Shown here one piece after another: positions 19,939 through 27,558 of a DNA stretch of 64,000 nucleotides. This DNA is from Streptomyces toxytricini. Lineage in GTDB: Bacteria > Actinomycetota > Actinomycetes > Streptomycetales > Streptomycetaceae. Positions within the stretch are counted from its first letter, which is position 1. Each line of letters starts with the position of its first letter. The notes beneath the pieces were generated by a model, which had not been told where the DNA came from, searched no databases, and saw nothing but the letters and a program-made list of their open reading frames with translations. The position numbers and the translations under genes were made by a program. The stretch covers positions 126,900-190,899 of the forward strand of contig NZ_BMTY01000016.1 in NCBI RefSeq assembly GCF_014649915.1. The letters are read 5' to 3'.

Positions 19939-20777
19939 GGCTGGACGAGTCCTTCGTAGGCGTCGGGGCGGCGGTCGCGGTAGAAGGCCCACTGGGTGCG
20001 GACCTGGTGGATGAGGTCGAAGTCCAGGTCGCGGACGAGGAGTTCCTCCTCCTTGTCGCTGGCGACGTCCCCGACGAACTGCCCGCGGGGGTCGACGAAG
20101 TAGCTGGTGCCGTAGAAGTCGTTGTCGCCGTACTCCTCGCGGCCGACGCGGTTGATCGCGGCGATGAAGTACTCGTTCGCGACGGCGGAGGCGGGCTGCT
20201 CCAGCTGCCACAGGTGCGCGGACAGGCCGCGGTGGGTGGCGGAGGGGTTGTAGACGAGCTGGGCGCCGGCGAGGCCGAGGGCGCGCCAGCCCTCCGGGAA
20301 GTGCCGGTCGTAGCAGATGTAGACGCCGACCTTGCCGACGGCGGTGTCGAAGACCGGCCAGCCGAGGTTGCCGGGGCGGAAGTAGTACTTCTCCCAGAAG
20401 CCCTTGACCTGCGGGATGTGGTGCTTGCGGTACTTGCCGAGGTAGCTGCCGTCGGCGTCGATGACGGCGGCGGTGTTGTAGTAGAAGCCGGAGTCCTCGA
20501 TCTCGAAGACGGGGACGACGATGACCATGCCGGTCTCGCGGGCGAGGTCCTGCATGCGGCGGACGGTCGGGCCGTCGGGGACGGGCTCGGCCCAGCGGTA
20601 GTGCTCGGGCTCCTGCACCTGGCAGAAGTAGGGGGCGTTGAAGACCTCCTGGAACCCGATGATCCGCGCGCCCTGGGCTGCGGCCGCGCGGGCGTGCGCC
20701 TCGTGTTTGGCGATCATCGACTCGGTGTCTCCGGTCCAGGTGGCCTGGACGAGTGCGGCGCGGACGACTTGGGCCAT
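19935..20777 (-). CDS. Nitrilase-superfamily amidohydrolase, probable beta-ureidopropionase
   Basis: 280-aa carbon-nitrogen hydrolase. The catalytic Glu, Lys, Cys triad lies in GFQEVFNAPYF (near 45), LGKYRKHHIPQ (near 118) and VGVYICYDRHFPEG (near 152). The last motif and HHIPQVKGFWEKYYFRPGN match N-carbamoyl-beta-alanine amidohydrolases. ATG 20777 is preceded by GAGGAG; the upstream in-frame extension overlaps the likely operator. First gene of the operon, followed by aminotransferase, dihydropyrimidinase and F420 oxidoreductase. Confidence 0.93.
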   Translation of the reverse strand: MAQVVRAALVQATWTGDTESMIAKHEAHARAAAAQGARIIGFQEVFNAPYFCQVQEPEHYRWAEPVPDGPTVRRMQDLARETGMVIVVPVFEIEDSGFYYNTAAVIDADGSYLGKYRKHHIPQVKGFWEKYYFRPGNLGWPVFDTAVGKVGVYICYDRHFPEGWRALGLAGAQLVYNPSATHRGLSAHLWQLEQPASAVANEYFIAAINRVGREEYGDNDFYGTSYFVDPRGQFVGDVASDKEEELLVRDLDFDLIHQVRTQWAFYRDRRPDAYEGLVQP

Positions 20778-20806
20778 GAGCTGCTCCTCGCGACGGGAAC
20801 GCCGAC

Positions 20807-20842
20807 TTCTACGCACGTAGACGGTGTGCGTAGGGAGTAGAA
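20807..20842. promoter_or_regulatory. Inverted-repeat operator candidate for the pyrimidine operon
   Basis: Upstream of the nitrilase start are overlapping inverted repeats: CTACGCAC (20809-20816) with GTGCGTAG (20826-20833), and TTCTAC (20807-20812) with GTAGAA (20837-20842). The cognate regulator is not in the window. The rest of 20778-20944 shows no gene. Confidence 0.4.
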
Positions 20843-20944
20843 CGTAGGCCCCGTCACACTGCGGGGCAAGACCGCCTTGCACGGTTGGAGCAGTCGGTCG
20901 CAATCGAGCAGAGTTCGGTCAAACTCGCTCAATAGGCGGTCGGT

Positions 20945-23032
20945 TCAGGAGTCGGGGAGTTTCGCGACGCGCAGGGCGTGGGCGAGGTCGCGGCGGTGTC
21001 CTGCGGAGACGGCCTCGGCGGCGCGCAGCAGGCGGGGGACGAGCCGGCCGGGGTCGCTGCGGGCGACGCGGGCGGCGTCCTCCGCGCTCCGGGCCCGTAC
21101 GAACGCCCCAAGGACGGCGTCCGCCTCACGCTCCCGGCCGGCGTCGAGGAGCGCGGCGGCGGCCTCGGCGATGTCGGCGGCGGGGCGGGCAACGCCCTGC
21201 CGCAGCAGCGCCGCGCAGTCGGCGTGCCGCCCGGCCGCCCCGAGCGCCGCCGCGACCGCCGCGAGCCGGTCGGGCGGGAGCGAGGCCGCCTCCCACAGCA
21301 GCGTCGCCCAGTCGGCACCGAGCCCGGCGCGGCCCAGCCCGTCGGCGAGCGCAGCCAGCCGCCCGGGCGGCCAGCCGGCCGCCGCACAGAGCAGGGCGTA
21401 CGCCTCACCGCCCCGCCCGGACATCCGCAGCCGAGCCAGCTCCCGCACGAACCGGCCGATGTCGTCGTCCCGCCCGGCCGCGCCCTCGCCGACGGCGTCA
21501 CCGGGGTCGGAGGCCCAGCCGTGGGCCGCCCCGGCGCCCGCGGCACCGGCGTCGGCGGCCCCGCCGTGGGCGGCACCGGGGTCGGCGACGCCAGGGCGGG
21601 CGGCCCGGCGGTCGGCGGCCCCCGTGCCCGCGGCCCGGCCGTCGGGAGCCGGGCCGTCGGCGGTGGCGGCGCCCGCGGGAGCGGCGCCCGCTGGAGCGGT
21701 GACTGCGGCCGGTCCCACAGCAGGCGCGTCGGCAGCGGTAGCCGGGGCCGCGTCCCCGTGGGCGGCAGGGGCGGCGGTCCTGCCCGCGGGGGCGGCCGCT
21801 CCCGCCGCCCCCGCGAACCGCGCGCCCCGCGGCGCCGGTGCCGGTGCCGGTGCCGGTGGCCCGGCGTACGGGGTGCCGGTCGCCGCCGCATCCTCCGCGG
21901 GGGCCGCACCCGCATACCGCGCCCCACCCGCCTTCCGCACCCGCCGGCGCGGCGACCGCTTCTGCGCGCCGGCGGAGCCGGCACCCTCCGGCTCCGGACC
22001 GCCACCCGTCGGGACACCGCAATCGGAGCGGCCATCCGCGGAGTGGTCCGCGTCAGCCGCCCCCGCATGAAGTGCGCCGCCCCCATGACGCACCTCCCCC
22101 CGCGGGAGCCGCGCCTGCGGCGCGCCGGCGGGAACGGAGCCTTCCTCCGGCCCCGGGGCACCGGCAGGCGACCCGCCGCCGGCGTCTGCGACGTCCCGCA
22201 CCGGCAGCCCCGTGTCCGGCAGTTCCTCGGGACCCGCACCGCCCACCGGCTTCGGAGGGCCGGCGAACGGCACACCACCGCCCATGCCGTCCCGCGCGGA
22301 ACGATCGGCGTCGCCCCCGCCCGCGGACGGCGCCCCTCCCGCCGTCCGCAGGTCCCGCCTCGGCAGCCGCGCCTGCGGCAGTCCGGCACCGGCCGGGTGC
22401 ACCGGGGCTCCCATCGGCGGCGCGTCACCATGCGGGGGGCGGCCCTGCTCGGCCGTGCCATCCCACGGGCCGCATCCGGCTGCGGAGGTGGGCGGCCCGG
22501 GCTGGGCGGGGATGGCCGTGAGGGGCGCACGCGCCGTGAGGGTGGTCAGGCGGGTGGTGAGGTCCCTGTGGCGGGATGTCGCGCGGGCCGTGTCGTCGCG
22601 GAGCCAGGCCCGTTCGGATGCCAGGGCCGCCGCCTCCGTGCGGTCGGCCGCCCCCGCGAGGCGGGTCGTCAGCGCGTGCAGGGCGGCTTCGCAGGCGGTG
22701 CGCTGGGCGGCGGCGGCCGCGAGCTGGGCGCGGAGTTCCTCCGCGCCTCCCGGCAGGCGGTCCAGCTCCGCGGCCGCCTCGGCGCGCAGCCGGGCCGCGT
22801 ACCGGACCTCGCGGGCCGCGGCCTCGGCGCCGCGGGCCGCTTCCAGGTCGGCGAGCAGCGACTCGACCACGTCCCACGGCGCCAGCGCCGCGCCCTCCAG
22901 GCAGGCCCGCAGCCCCTCGGGGTCCCGGCGCAGGAACTCCCCGTACCAGCCTGCTCCCGGGTCCAGGCGCTGCGTCAAGCCCTGTAAGTAGCCGGAGAGT
23001 CGTGCGGTCGCCGGCGAGGTCGCGGTCTCCAT
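20945..23032 (-). CDS. Low-complexity Ala/Pro-rich protein with helical ends (UL36-like annotation type)
   Basis: 695-aa protein from ATG 23032; GTG starts at 23047 or 23050 are possible and none has a clear ribosome site. Residues about 1-170 are helical and charged with coiled-coil character (ALLADLEAARGAEAAAREVR). The middle, about 170-510, is Pro/Ala/Gly-rich low complexity with loose repeats of ADAGAAGAGAAHG type. The C-terminal 180 residues are again helical, with repeated LLxxAxxxPPxRLAAxAxxLxxAG units resembling tetratricopeptide-like or alpha-solenoid repeats. No enzyme motif, signal peptide or membrane segment. Codon 16 is TTA (22985-22987), so translation may need bldA. Streptomyces proteins of this build are often auto-annotated as tegument-like; function unknown. 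Confidence 0.7.
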   Translation of the reverse strand: METATSPATARLSGYLQGLTQRLDPGAGWYGEFLRRDPEGLRACLEGAALAPWDVVESLLADLEAARGAEAAAREVRYAARLRAEAAAELDRLPGGAEELRAQLAAAAAQRTACEAALHALTTRLAGAADRTEAAALASERAWLRDDTARATSRHRDLTTRLTTLTARAPLTAIPAQPGPPTSAAGCGPWDGTAEQGRPPHGDAPPMGAPVHPAGAGLPQARLPRRDLRTAGGAPSAGGGDADRSARDGMGGGVPFAGPPKPVGGAGPEELPDTGLPVRDVADAGGGSPAGAPGPEEGSVPAGAPQARLPRGEVRHGGGALHAGAADADHSADGRSDCGVPTGGGPEPEGAGSAGAQKRSPRRRVRKAGGARYAGAAPAEDAAATGTPYAGPPAPAPAPAPRGARFAGAAGAAAPAGRTAAPAAHGDAAPATAADAPAVGPAAVTAPAGAAPAGAATADGPAPDGRAAGTGAADRRAARPGVADPGAAHGGAADAGAAGAGAAHGWASDPGDAVGEGAAGRDDDIGRFVRELARLRMSGRGGEAYALLCAAAGWPPGRLAALADGLGRAGLGADWATLLWEAASLPPDRLAAVAAALGAAGRHADCAALLRQGVARPAADIAEAAAALLDAGREREADAVLGAFVRARSAEDAARVARSDPGRLVPRLLRAAEAVSAGHRRDLAHALRVAKLPDS

Positions 23033-23077
23033 CCCGGCATTGGACACCACCCGTGTTACGGGCGGGCTACGGGCGCC

Positions 23078-23458
23078 TCACACGCGGATGGCGATGCCCA
23101 CGTGCGGGCGCTTGCCGAGGCGGGCGGCCGCGGCGGGCAGGTCCACCGCCCAGAACTGCCACGTGTACTTCCGCGACATCAGCCGCCGCACCCGCTTCAG
23201 CCCGTCCGCGTCGAGGATCCGCGCCGTGCCCTCCAGGACTCCGGCCCCCGGCTCGACGTTCCCGCGGACGTCGCACGGGGCGAGGGAGACCCGGCCGTCG
23301 TTCCGGATCCGCTTGACCTTCCAGGAGTCGCTGCGCGTCCAGACGAACAGCTCGCCGCCGTCCGCGACCGCCCACACGGGCGTGGCGACGGCCGTGCCGT
23401 TCTTCCGGTACGTGGTCAGGCTGACGTATTTGCCGCGGCCGAGCTCTTCGAGGGTCAT
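23078..23458 (-). CDS. PPOX-class F420-dependent oxidoreductase
   Basis: 126-aa split-beta-barrel flavin/F420 protein. It begins MTLEELGRGKYVSLTTYRKNG and has the family ATPVW segment, RIRNDGRVSLAPCDVRG and the C-terminal KYTWQFW. Complete length for the small PPOX family that reduces or binds flavin/deazaflavin or biliverdin-like compounds. It follows a small lipoprotein gene by 9 bp on the same strand, so the two are probably co-transcribed. Substrate unknown. Confidence 0.9.
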   Translation of the reverse strand: MTLEELGRGKYVSLTTYRKNGTAVATPVWAVADGGELFVWTRSDSWKVKRIRNDGRVSLAPCDVRGNVEPGAGVLEGTARILDADGLKRVRRLMSRKYTWQFWAVDLPAAAARLGKRPHVGIAIRV

Positions 23459-23467
23459 CCCGCGAGG

Positions 23468-23659
23468 CTACGGCACCCCCGGCCGCCCGGGGCCGTCCGG
23501 TGGTGAGGGTGCGGGGCCGCGGGTCGCGGCGCCGCCCGCCGGGCCCGTACGACGCGGGGCCTCTTCGGGGGCCGCGCAGGCGGCGACGAGCAGGCCGGCG
23601 GCGAGGACGGCGCCGAGGAGTCCGATTCCGAGGCGCTGGGGCGCGTTGCTCTCTGGCAC
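23468..23659 (-). CDS. Small lipoprotein, 63 aa
   Basis: Short reading frame from GTG 23659. It gives an N-terminal VPESNAPQRLG, a hydrophobic IGLLGAVLAAGLL segment and a lipobox ending VAAC at about residue 28, followed by a Pro/Gly/Thr-rich tail. That is a textbook lipoprotein signal, so it should be anchored on the outer face of the membrane. A GAGGG stretch lies just before the GTG, rather close. It is followed after 9 bp by the PPOX gene. No known domain; it may be a non-functional remnant, but the lipobox is hard to explain by chance. Confidence 0.55.
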   Translation of the reverse strand: MPESNAPQRLGIGLLGAVLAAGLLVAACAAPEEAPRRTGPAGGAATRGPAPSPPDGPGRPGVP

Positions 23660-23735
23660 GCCCTCAGGCTTGCCCCGTGCCCCGCTGCTCCCACCCCGGA
23701 TTGGTCCGTTCGGCCCGCCGCCCCTCCCCCGCCCG

Positions 23736-23987
23736 TCAGGCCGGGACGAGGGCGCAGCGGCGGACGACGTCGTCCAGGGAGAGGCCGAGCGCCTGCGCCA
23801 GCGCGGCGACGGTGAAGAAGGCCGGGGTCGGCGCCCGCCCGGTCTCGATCTTGCGGAGGGTCTCGGCGGACAGCCCGGCGGCTGCCGCGACCTCGACCAT
23901 GCTGCGCCCGCCGCGGGCCTCGCGGAGCAGGCCGCCGAGGCGTTCGCCGCGCTCGCGCTCTTCGGGGGTGAGGGGGGTTCGGACCAT
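23736..23987 (-). CDS. XRE-family helix-turn-helix regulator
   Basis: 83-aa protein with one Cro/CI-type HTH: GERLGGLLREARGGRSMVEVAAAAGLSAETLRKIETGRAPTP-like order, with the recognition helix around LSAETLRKIE (residues 39-48). Nothing else is attached. Transcribed divergently from a methionine aminopeptidase gene 65 bp away. The gap carries a 12-bp palindrome and a 13-bp direct repeat over both candidate -10 regions, so it probably autoregulates and controls its neighbour. Confidence 0.88.
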   Translation of the reverse strand: MVRTPLTPEERERGERLGGLLREARGGRSMVEVAAAAGLSAETLRKIETGRAPTPAFFTVAALAQALGLSLDDVVRRCALVPA

Positions 23988-24020
23988 GGCCCCATCGTAC
24001 CGCCGGCCCCCAACAACAAT

Positions 24021-24049
24021 CCCGGTAAAGTTATACCGGTATAGTTATT
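24021..24049. promoter_or_regulatory. Divergent promoter/operator between XRE regulator and MetAP
   Basis: Two direct copies, CCGGTAAAGTTAT (24022-24034) and CCGGTATAGTTAT (24037-24049), are 15 bp apart and share the palindrome TATACCGGTATA (24032-24043). On the + strand TATAGT (24040-24045) ends 7 nt before the MetAP ATG, so that mRNA would be leaderless. On the - strand TATAAC faces the XRE gene. This is an AT-rich patch in very GC-rich DNA. Confidence 0.65.
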
Positions 24050-24052
24050 GGC

Positions 24053-24820
24053 ATGGTGCAGTTGAAGACGGACAAGCAGATCGACGAGATGCGCGCCGCG
24101 GGCCGTGTCGTGGGCCGCGCCCTCGCCGCGGTGCGGGCGACCGCGCGCGTCGGGGTCACGCCCCGGTCCCTGGACCGGGTGGCGCGCGGGGTGCTCGCGG
24201 AGGCGGGGGCGTCCTCGCCGTTCCTCGGCTACCGGCCGCGGTTCGCCCCGGTGCCCTTCCCCGCGACGGCCTGCGTCTCGGTCAACGACGCGATCGTGCA
24301 CGGCATCCCGGACGACCGCCCCCTCGCCGACGGCGACCTCGTCAGCGTCGACTTCGGCGCCCGCCTGCGCGGCTGGGTCGGGGACGCCGCCGTCACCTTC
24401 GCGGTCGGCCGCCCCCGCCCCGCCGACCTGCGGCTCGTCGAGACGGCGGAGGCCGCCCTCGCCGCCGGCATCGCCGCGGCCGTCCCCGGCAACCGGATCG
24501 GGGACATCGCCCACGCCGTCGGCACGGTCTGCCGCTCCGCCGGATACGGCATTCCCGACGGCTTCGGCGGGCACGGTGTGGGCCGCGGCATGCACGAGGA
24601 CCCGGGCGTGCCCAACGAGGGGCGGCCGGGGCGCGGCGTGGTGCTGCGCCCCGGCATGGTCCTGGCGATCGAGCCGATGCTGATCGCGGGCGGGACGGAC
24701 GACTACACCTGCGACGGGGACGGCTGGACCCTGCGCACCGCCGACGGCAGCCGCGCCGCCCACGCGGAGCACACGGTCGCCGTCACCGCCGCCGGCCCCC
24801 GGATCCTCACGGCACCGTGA
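24053..24820 (+). CDS. map: Type I methionine aminopeptidase (accessory copy)
   Basis: 255-aa metallopeptidase that removes the initiator Met. All five metal ligands are present: Asp in SVDFGA and in VGDAAVTF (about 99 and 110), His in FGGHGVGRGMHEDPGVPN (about 175), Glu in LAIEPML (about 208) and Glu in AHAEHTVAV (about 239). The start ATG has no ribosome site but a -10 box 8 bp upstream, indicating leaderless translation. It is not next to secY/adk/infA, where the housekeeping map usually sits in Streptomyces, and is paired with an XRE regulator instead. It is probably a conditional second copy. Confidence 0.93.
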   Translation: MVQLKTDKQIDEMRAAGRVVGRALAAVRATARVGVTPRSLDRVARGVLAEAGASSPFLGYRPRFAPVPFPATACVSVNDAIVHGIPDDRPLADGDLVSVDFGARLRGWVGDAAVTFAVGRPRPADLRLVETAEAALAAGIAAAVPGNRIGDIAHAVGTVCRSAGYGIPDGFGGHGVGRGMHEDPGVPNEGRPGRGVVLRPGMVLAIEPMLIAGGTDDYTCDGDGWTLRTADGSRAAHAEHTVAVTAAGPRILTAP

Positions 24821-24854
24821 CCGCCGGCACCGCACGGATCCGGGCCGGCGTCAC
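24817..24854. terminator. Hairpin overlapping both convergent stop codons
   Basis: GTGACCGCCGGC (24817-24828) pairs with GCCGGCGTCAC (24844-24854) with one bulge. The arms contain the stop codons of the aminopeptidase and gamma-glutamyltransferase genes. Confidence 0.6.
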
Positions 24855-26659
24855 GGCTTCCCGTGCGGGTGGACCGCCATCGCCGAGCCCCCGCCGCGCC
24901 GGGTGCGCTCCGCGGCCGCCAGCCAGCGCCCGTCCGGGAGCCGCTGCACGCCGGTCGCGGCGCCGATCTCCGGGTTCGGCCGGAAGGCGTGCCCCAGTGC
25001 CTCCAGTTCGGCGCGCAGCGGGCCGTCCCACAGGCCCGGCTCCAGTTCGGTGGTGGCCTGGTTGCGCTGGCTGGCGCGCGGCGCGGCGATGGCGTCGACC
25101 AGCGGCAGCCCGCGGTCCAGGTGCCCGGTCAGGGTCTGCAGCACGGTGGTGATGATGGTGGCCCCGCCCGGGGAGCCCACCGCGAGGACCGGCCGCCCGT
25201 GCTCGAGCACGATGGTCGGCGACATCGACGACCGCGGCCGCTTGCCGGGCCCCGGCAGGTTCGGGTCCGGCACCCCGGGGACGGCCGGGGCGAAGGAGAA
25301 GTCCGTCAGCTCGTTGTTCAGCAGGAAGCCCCGCCCGGGGACGGTGATCCCGCTGCCTCCGGTGGACTCGATGGTCAGCGTGTACGAGACGACGTTGCCC
25401 CACCGGTCGGCGACCGTCAGGTGCGTGGTGTTCTCCCCCTCGTACGTGGTCGGTACGGCCTTCCCTGCCGCGGCGCACGGCTGCGGATCGCGCGGGTCGC
25501 CCGGCGCGAGCGGGCTGGTCAGCGCCCGGTCGGGCCTGATCAGGCAGCCGCGCGCGTCCGCGAACCGCTGCGAGAGCAGCTCCCGCGTCGGGACCCGCTC
25601 GAAGGCCGGGTCGCCGACCCAGCGGCCCCGGTCGGCGAAGGAGATCCGGGAGGCCTCGATGAAGCGGTGCAGGTACTGGGCCTGCGACAGCCGGCCCAGG
25701 TCGGTGCGCTCCAGGATGTTCAGCGCCTCGCCGACGGTGGTGCCGCCGGAGGACGACGGCGCCATGCTGTACACGTCGAGGCCGCGGTAGGAGATGCGCG
25801 TCGGATCCTGCCGCTTGGTGGTGTACGCGCGCAGGTCCGCGGCGGTCAGGTCGCCGGGGCGGACGTTGCGGGTGGCGGCCGGGTCGACGGGCGGACGGCG
25901 GACGGTGTCGACGATGTCGTCGGCGATCGGACCCCGGTACATGGCGCCGGTGCCCTTGCGGGCGATCTCCGCGTACGTGTCCGCGAGGTCCGGGTTCTTG
26001 AAGGTGGAGCCGACGACGGGGAGGGCGCCACCGGGCAGGAACAGCGCCCTGGTGTCGGGAAAGTCCCTGAAGCGGGCCTCGTTGGCCTCGGTCTGGGCGC
26101 GGAAGGTCGCGTCCACGGTGAAGCCGCTGCGCGCGAGTCTCTCCGCCGGTTTCAGCAGCTGCTTCAGCGGGCGGGTGCCCCATGCGTCGAGGGCGCTCTT
26201 CCAGGTGGCGGGGGTGCCGGGGACGCCGACGCCGAGGCCACTGGTCTGGCCCTCCGCGAACGGGATGGGGAGGCCGTTCTCCTGGAAGAGTCCGGCGGTC
26301 GCCGAGGCCGGCGCGGTCTCCCGGCCGTCGATGGTGTGCACGCGGCGGGTGCGGGCGTCGTAGTGGACGAAGTACCCCCCGCCGCCGATGCCGGCGGAGT
26401 ACGGCTCGGTGACGCCGAGAGCGGCAGCGGTCGCGACGGCGGCGTCGACGGCGTTGCCGCCGGAGCGGAGCACGCCGATGCCGGCGGCGGTGGCGTCGGG
26501 GTCGACGCTGGCGACGACGCCGCCCCAGCCGACCGCCACCGGCGTCTTGGCGGGGGTTTCCTCCCCGGCGGGGGAGGGCGGGGCCGCGGCGCCGGTGGAC
26601 ACCAGGGTCCCGGCGAGGGCGGCGGCGAGCGCTAACAGACGTGGGGCGGGGCGGCGCAT
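24851..26659 (-). CDS. ggt: Secreted gamma-glutamyltransferase
   Basis: 602-aa N-terminal nucleophile hydrolase that cleaves or transfers the gamma-glutamyl group of glutathione and similar compounds. A signal peptide (MRRPAPRLLALAAALAGTLV, cut near residue 26) predicts export. The nucleophile Thr411 is in ENTTHLTVADRWGNVVSYT; it would become the N-terminus of the small subunit after self-cleavage. Substrate-binding GFLLNNELTDFSF and GSPGG follow. ATG 26659 has GGAGG. Codon 9 is TTA (26633-26635), inside the signal peptide, so expression may depend on bldA. Convergent with the aminopeptidase gene, with a shared hairpin. Confidence 0.95.
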   Translation of the reverse strand: MRRPAPRLLALAAALAGTLVSTGAAAPPSPAGEETPAKTPVAVGWGGVVASVDPDATAAGIGVLRSGGNAVDAAVATAAALGVTEPYSAGIGGGGYFVHYDARTRRVHTIDGRETAPASATAGLFQENGLPIPFAEGQTSGLGVGVPGTPATWKSALDAWGTRPLKQLLKPAERLARSGFTVDATFRAQTEANEARFRDFPDTRALFLPGGALPVVGSTFKNPDLADTYAEIARKGTGAMYRGPIADDIVDTVRRPPVDPAATRNVRPGDLTAADLRAYTTKRQDPTRISYRGLDVYSMAPSSSGGTTVGEALNILERTDLGRLSQAQYLHRFIEASRISFADRGRWVGDPAFERVPTRELLSQRFADARGCLIRPDRALTSPLAPGDPRDPQPCAAAGKAVPTTYEGENTTHLTVADRWGNVVSYTLTIESTGGSGITVPGRGFLLNNELTDFSFAPAVPGVPDPNLPGPGKRPRSSMSPTIVLEHGRPVLAVGSPGGATIITTVLQTLTGHLDRGLPLVDAIAAPRASQRNQATTELEPGLWDGPLRAELEALGHAFRPNPEIGAATGVQRLPDGRWLAAAERTRRGGGSAMAVHPHGKP

Positions 26660-26823
26660 GGCGTACCTCCGGTCGGCGACGGCCTGTCGGGCCCCCTGGG
26701 ACAGGGCTGCGGTCGGCACTGTAACTTCACGGCCGCCCCCGCGTCAGGAAGGCCCGGCGGTGGCGGCACTTCGGCTGCCTCCACCCGGTGATTCTCCGCG
26801 GCCGCGGCATTAGCATCCGGCGC

Positions 26824-27558
26824 ATGGACGAAGACCTGCGGAACATCGTGCTCGGGCTGGCGGCGACCGCGATCAGCGGCGGCTTCGGGTGGGTGACCCG
26901 TACGTACGTGTGGCGGCGGGCGCTGCGCCGCAAGCAGGCGTTCTTCGGGCTGCCGACGGGCTCGGACTGCCTGTTCGTGGTGAACCGGCAGATGGGCGGC
27001 ACGGAGGGGTCGGTGCACCGCAACGACGCGTTCGCGCTGCTGGAGATATCCTCCCTGATCAAGGACTGCGGGGCGAACGTGCAGATCGTCGCGCACGACA
27101 CGGTCCGCCAGGGGTTCGGCGAGCGGGCCGAGTTCTGCGTCGGCGGGCCCGCCTCGAACGCCCGTACCGCCGCCCACCTGGAGTCGATGCTGCCGGGGAT
27201 CTCCGTCGACGTGTCGACGGAGCAGGGCCCGGACCGGGGGGCGATCCGGGTGGGCGGGCAGACGTACCGGTGGTCCAAGGGCCGGGCCGACCACGTCGTC
27301 CTGGCCCGGCTGACGAGCGGTCCGGGCACCCGGCCGGTGTTCCTGATATCCGGTCAGACGGCGGTCAGCAACCAGGCCGGCGCCCGCTACCTCGCCCGCC
27401 ACCACCAAGAGCTGGCCCGCCGCCACCGCGGCAACCCGTTCTGCCTGATGCTGAAGGTGGTGAACTCGGCGGCCTACGGGCCCGACGTGGTCGAGCTGCT
27501 GGAGGACGTCACCGCTGCGGCCCGGACACCCGCAGCGGCAGCCGCGTCATCCCGTTGA
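26824..27558 (+). CDS. Conserved actinobacterial protein with N-terminal membrane helix
   Basis: 244-aa protein of unknown function. One N-terminal hydrophobic segment (LRNIVLGLAATAISGGFGWV, residues 5-24) is followed by a basic RRALRRK stop-transfer, then a cytosolic alpha/beta-like domain with FFGLPTGSDCLFVVNRQ, CGANVQIVAHDT and RPVFLISGQTAVSNQAGARY. Strands alternating with glycine turns suggest a Rossmann-like fold, but no nucleotide motif is clear. An upstream ATG at 26788 is possible. Its last 50 bp overlap the 3' end of the convergent P450 gene. Confidence 0.75.
   Translation: MDEDLRNIVLGLAATAISGGFGWVTRTYVWRRALRRKQAFFGLPTGSDCLFVVNRQMGGTEGSVHRNDAFALLEISSLIKDCGANVQIVAHDTVRQGFGERAEFCVGGPASNARTAAHLESMLPGISVDVSTEQGPDRGAIRVGGQTYRWSKGRADHVVLARLTSGPGTRPVFLISGQTAVSNQAGARYLARHHQELARRHRGNPFCLMLKVVNSAAYGPDVVELLEDVTAAARTPAAAAASSR

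Noticed and set aside
16409..20840. Several + strand frames of 350-500 codons over the pyrimidine operon
   Set aside because: Valine/glycine-rich antisense shadows with no start signals or domains.
24053..24820. The aminopeptidase as the housekeeping map
   Set aside because: The usual neighbours (secY, adk, infA) are missing and it is paired with an XRE regulator under a leaderless promoter.
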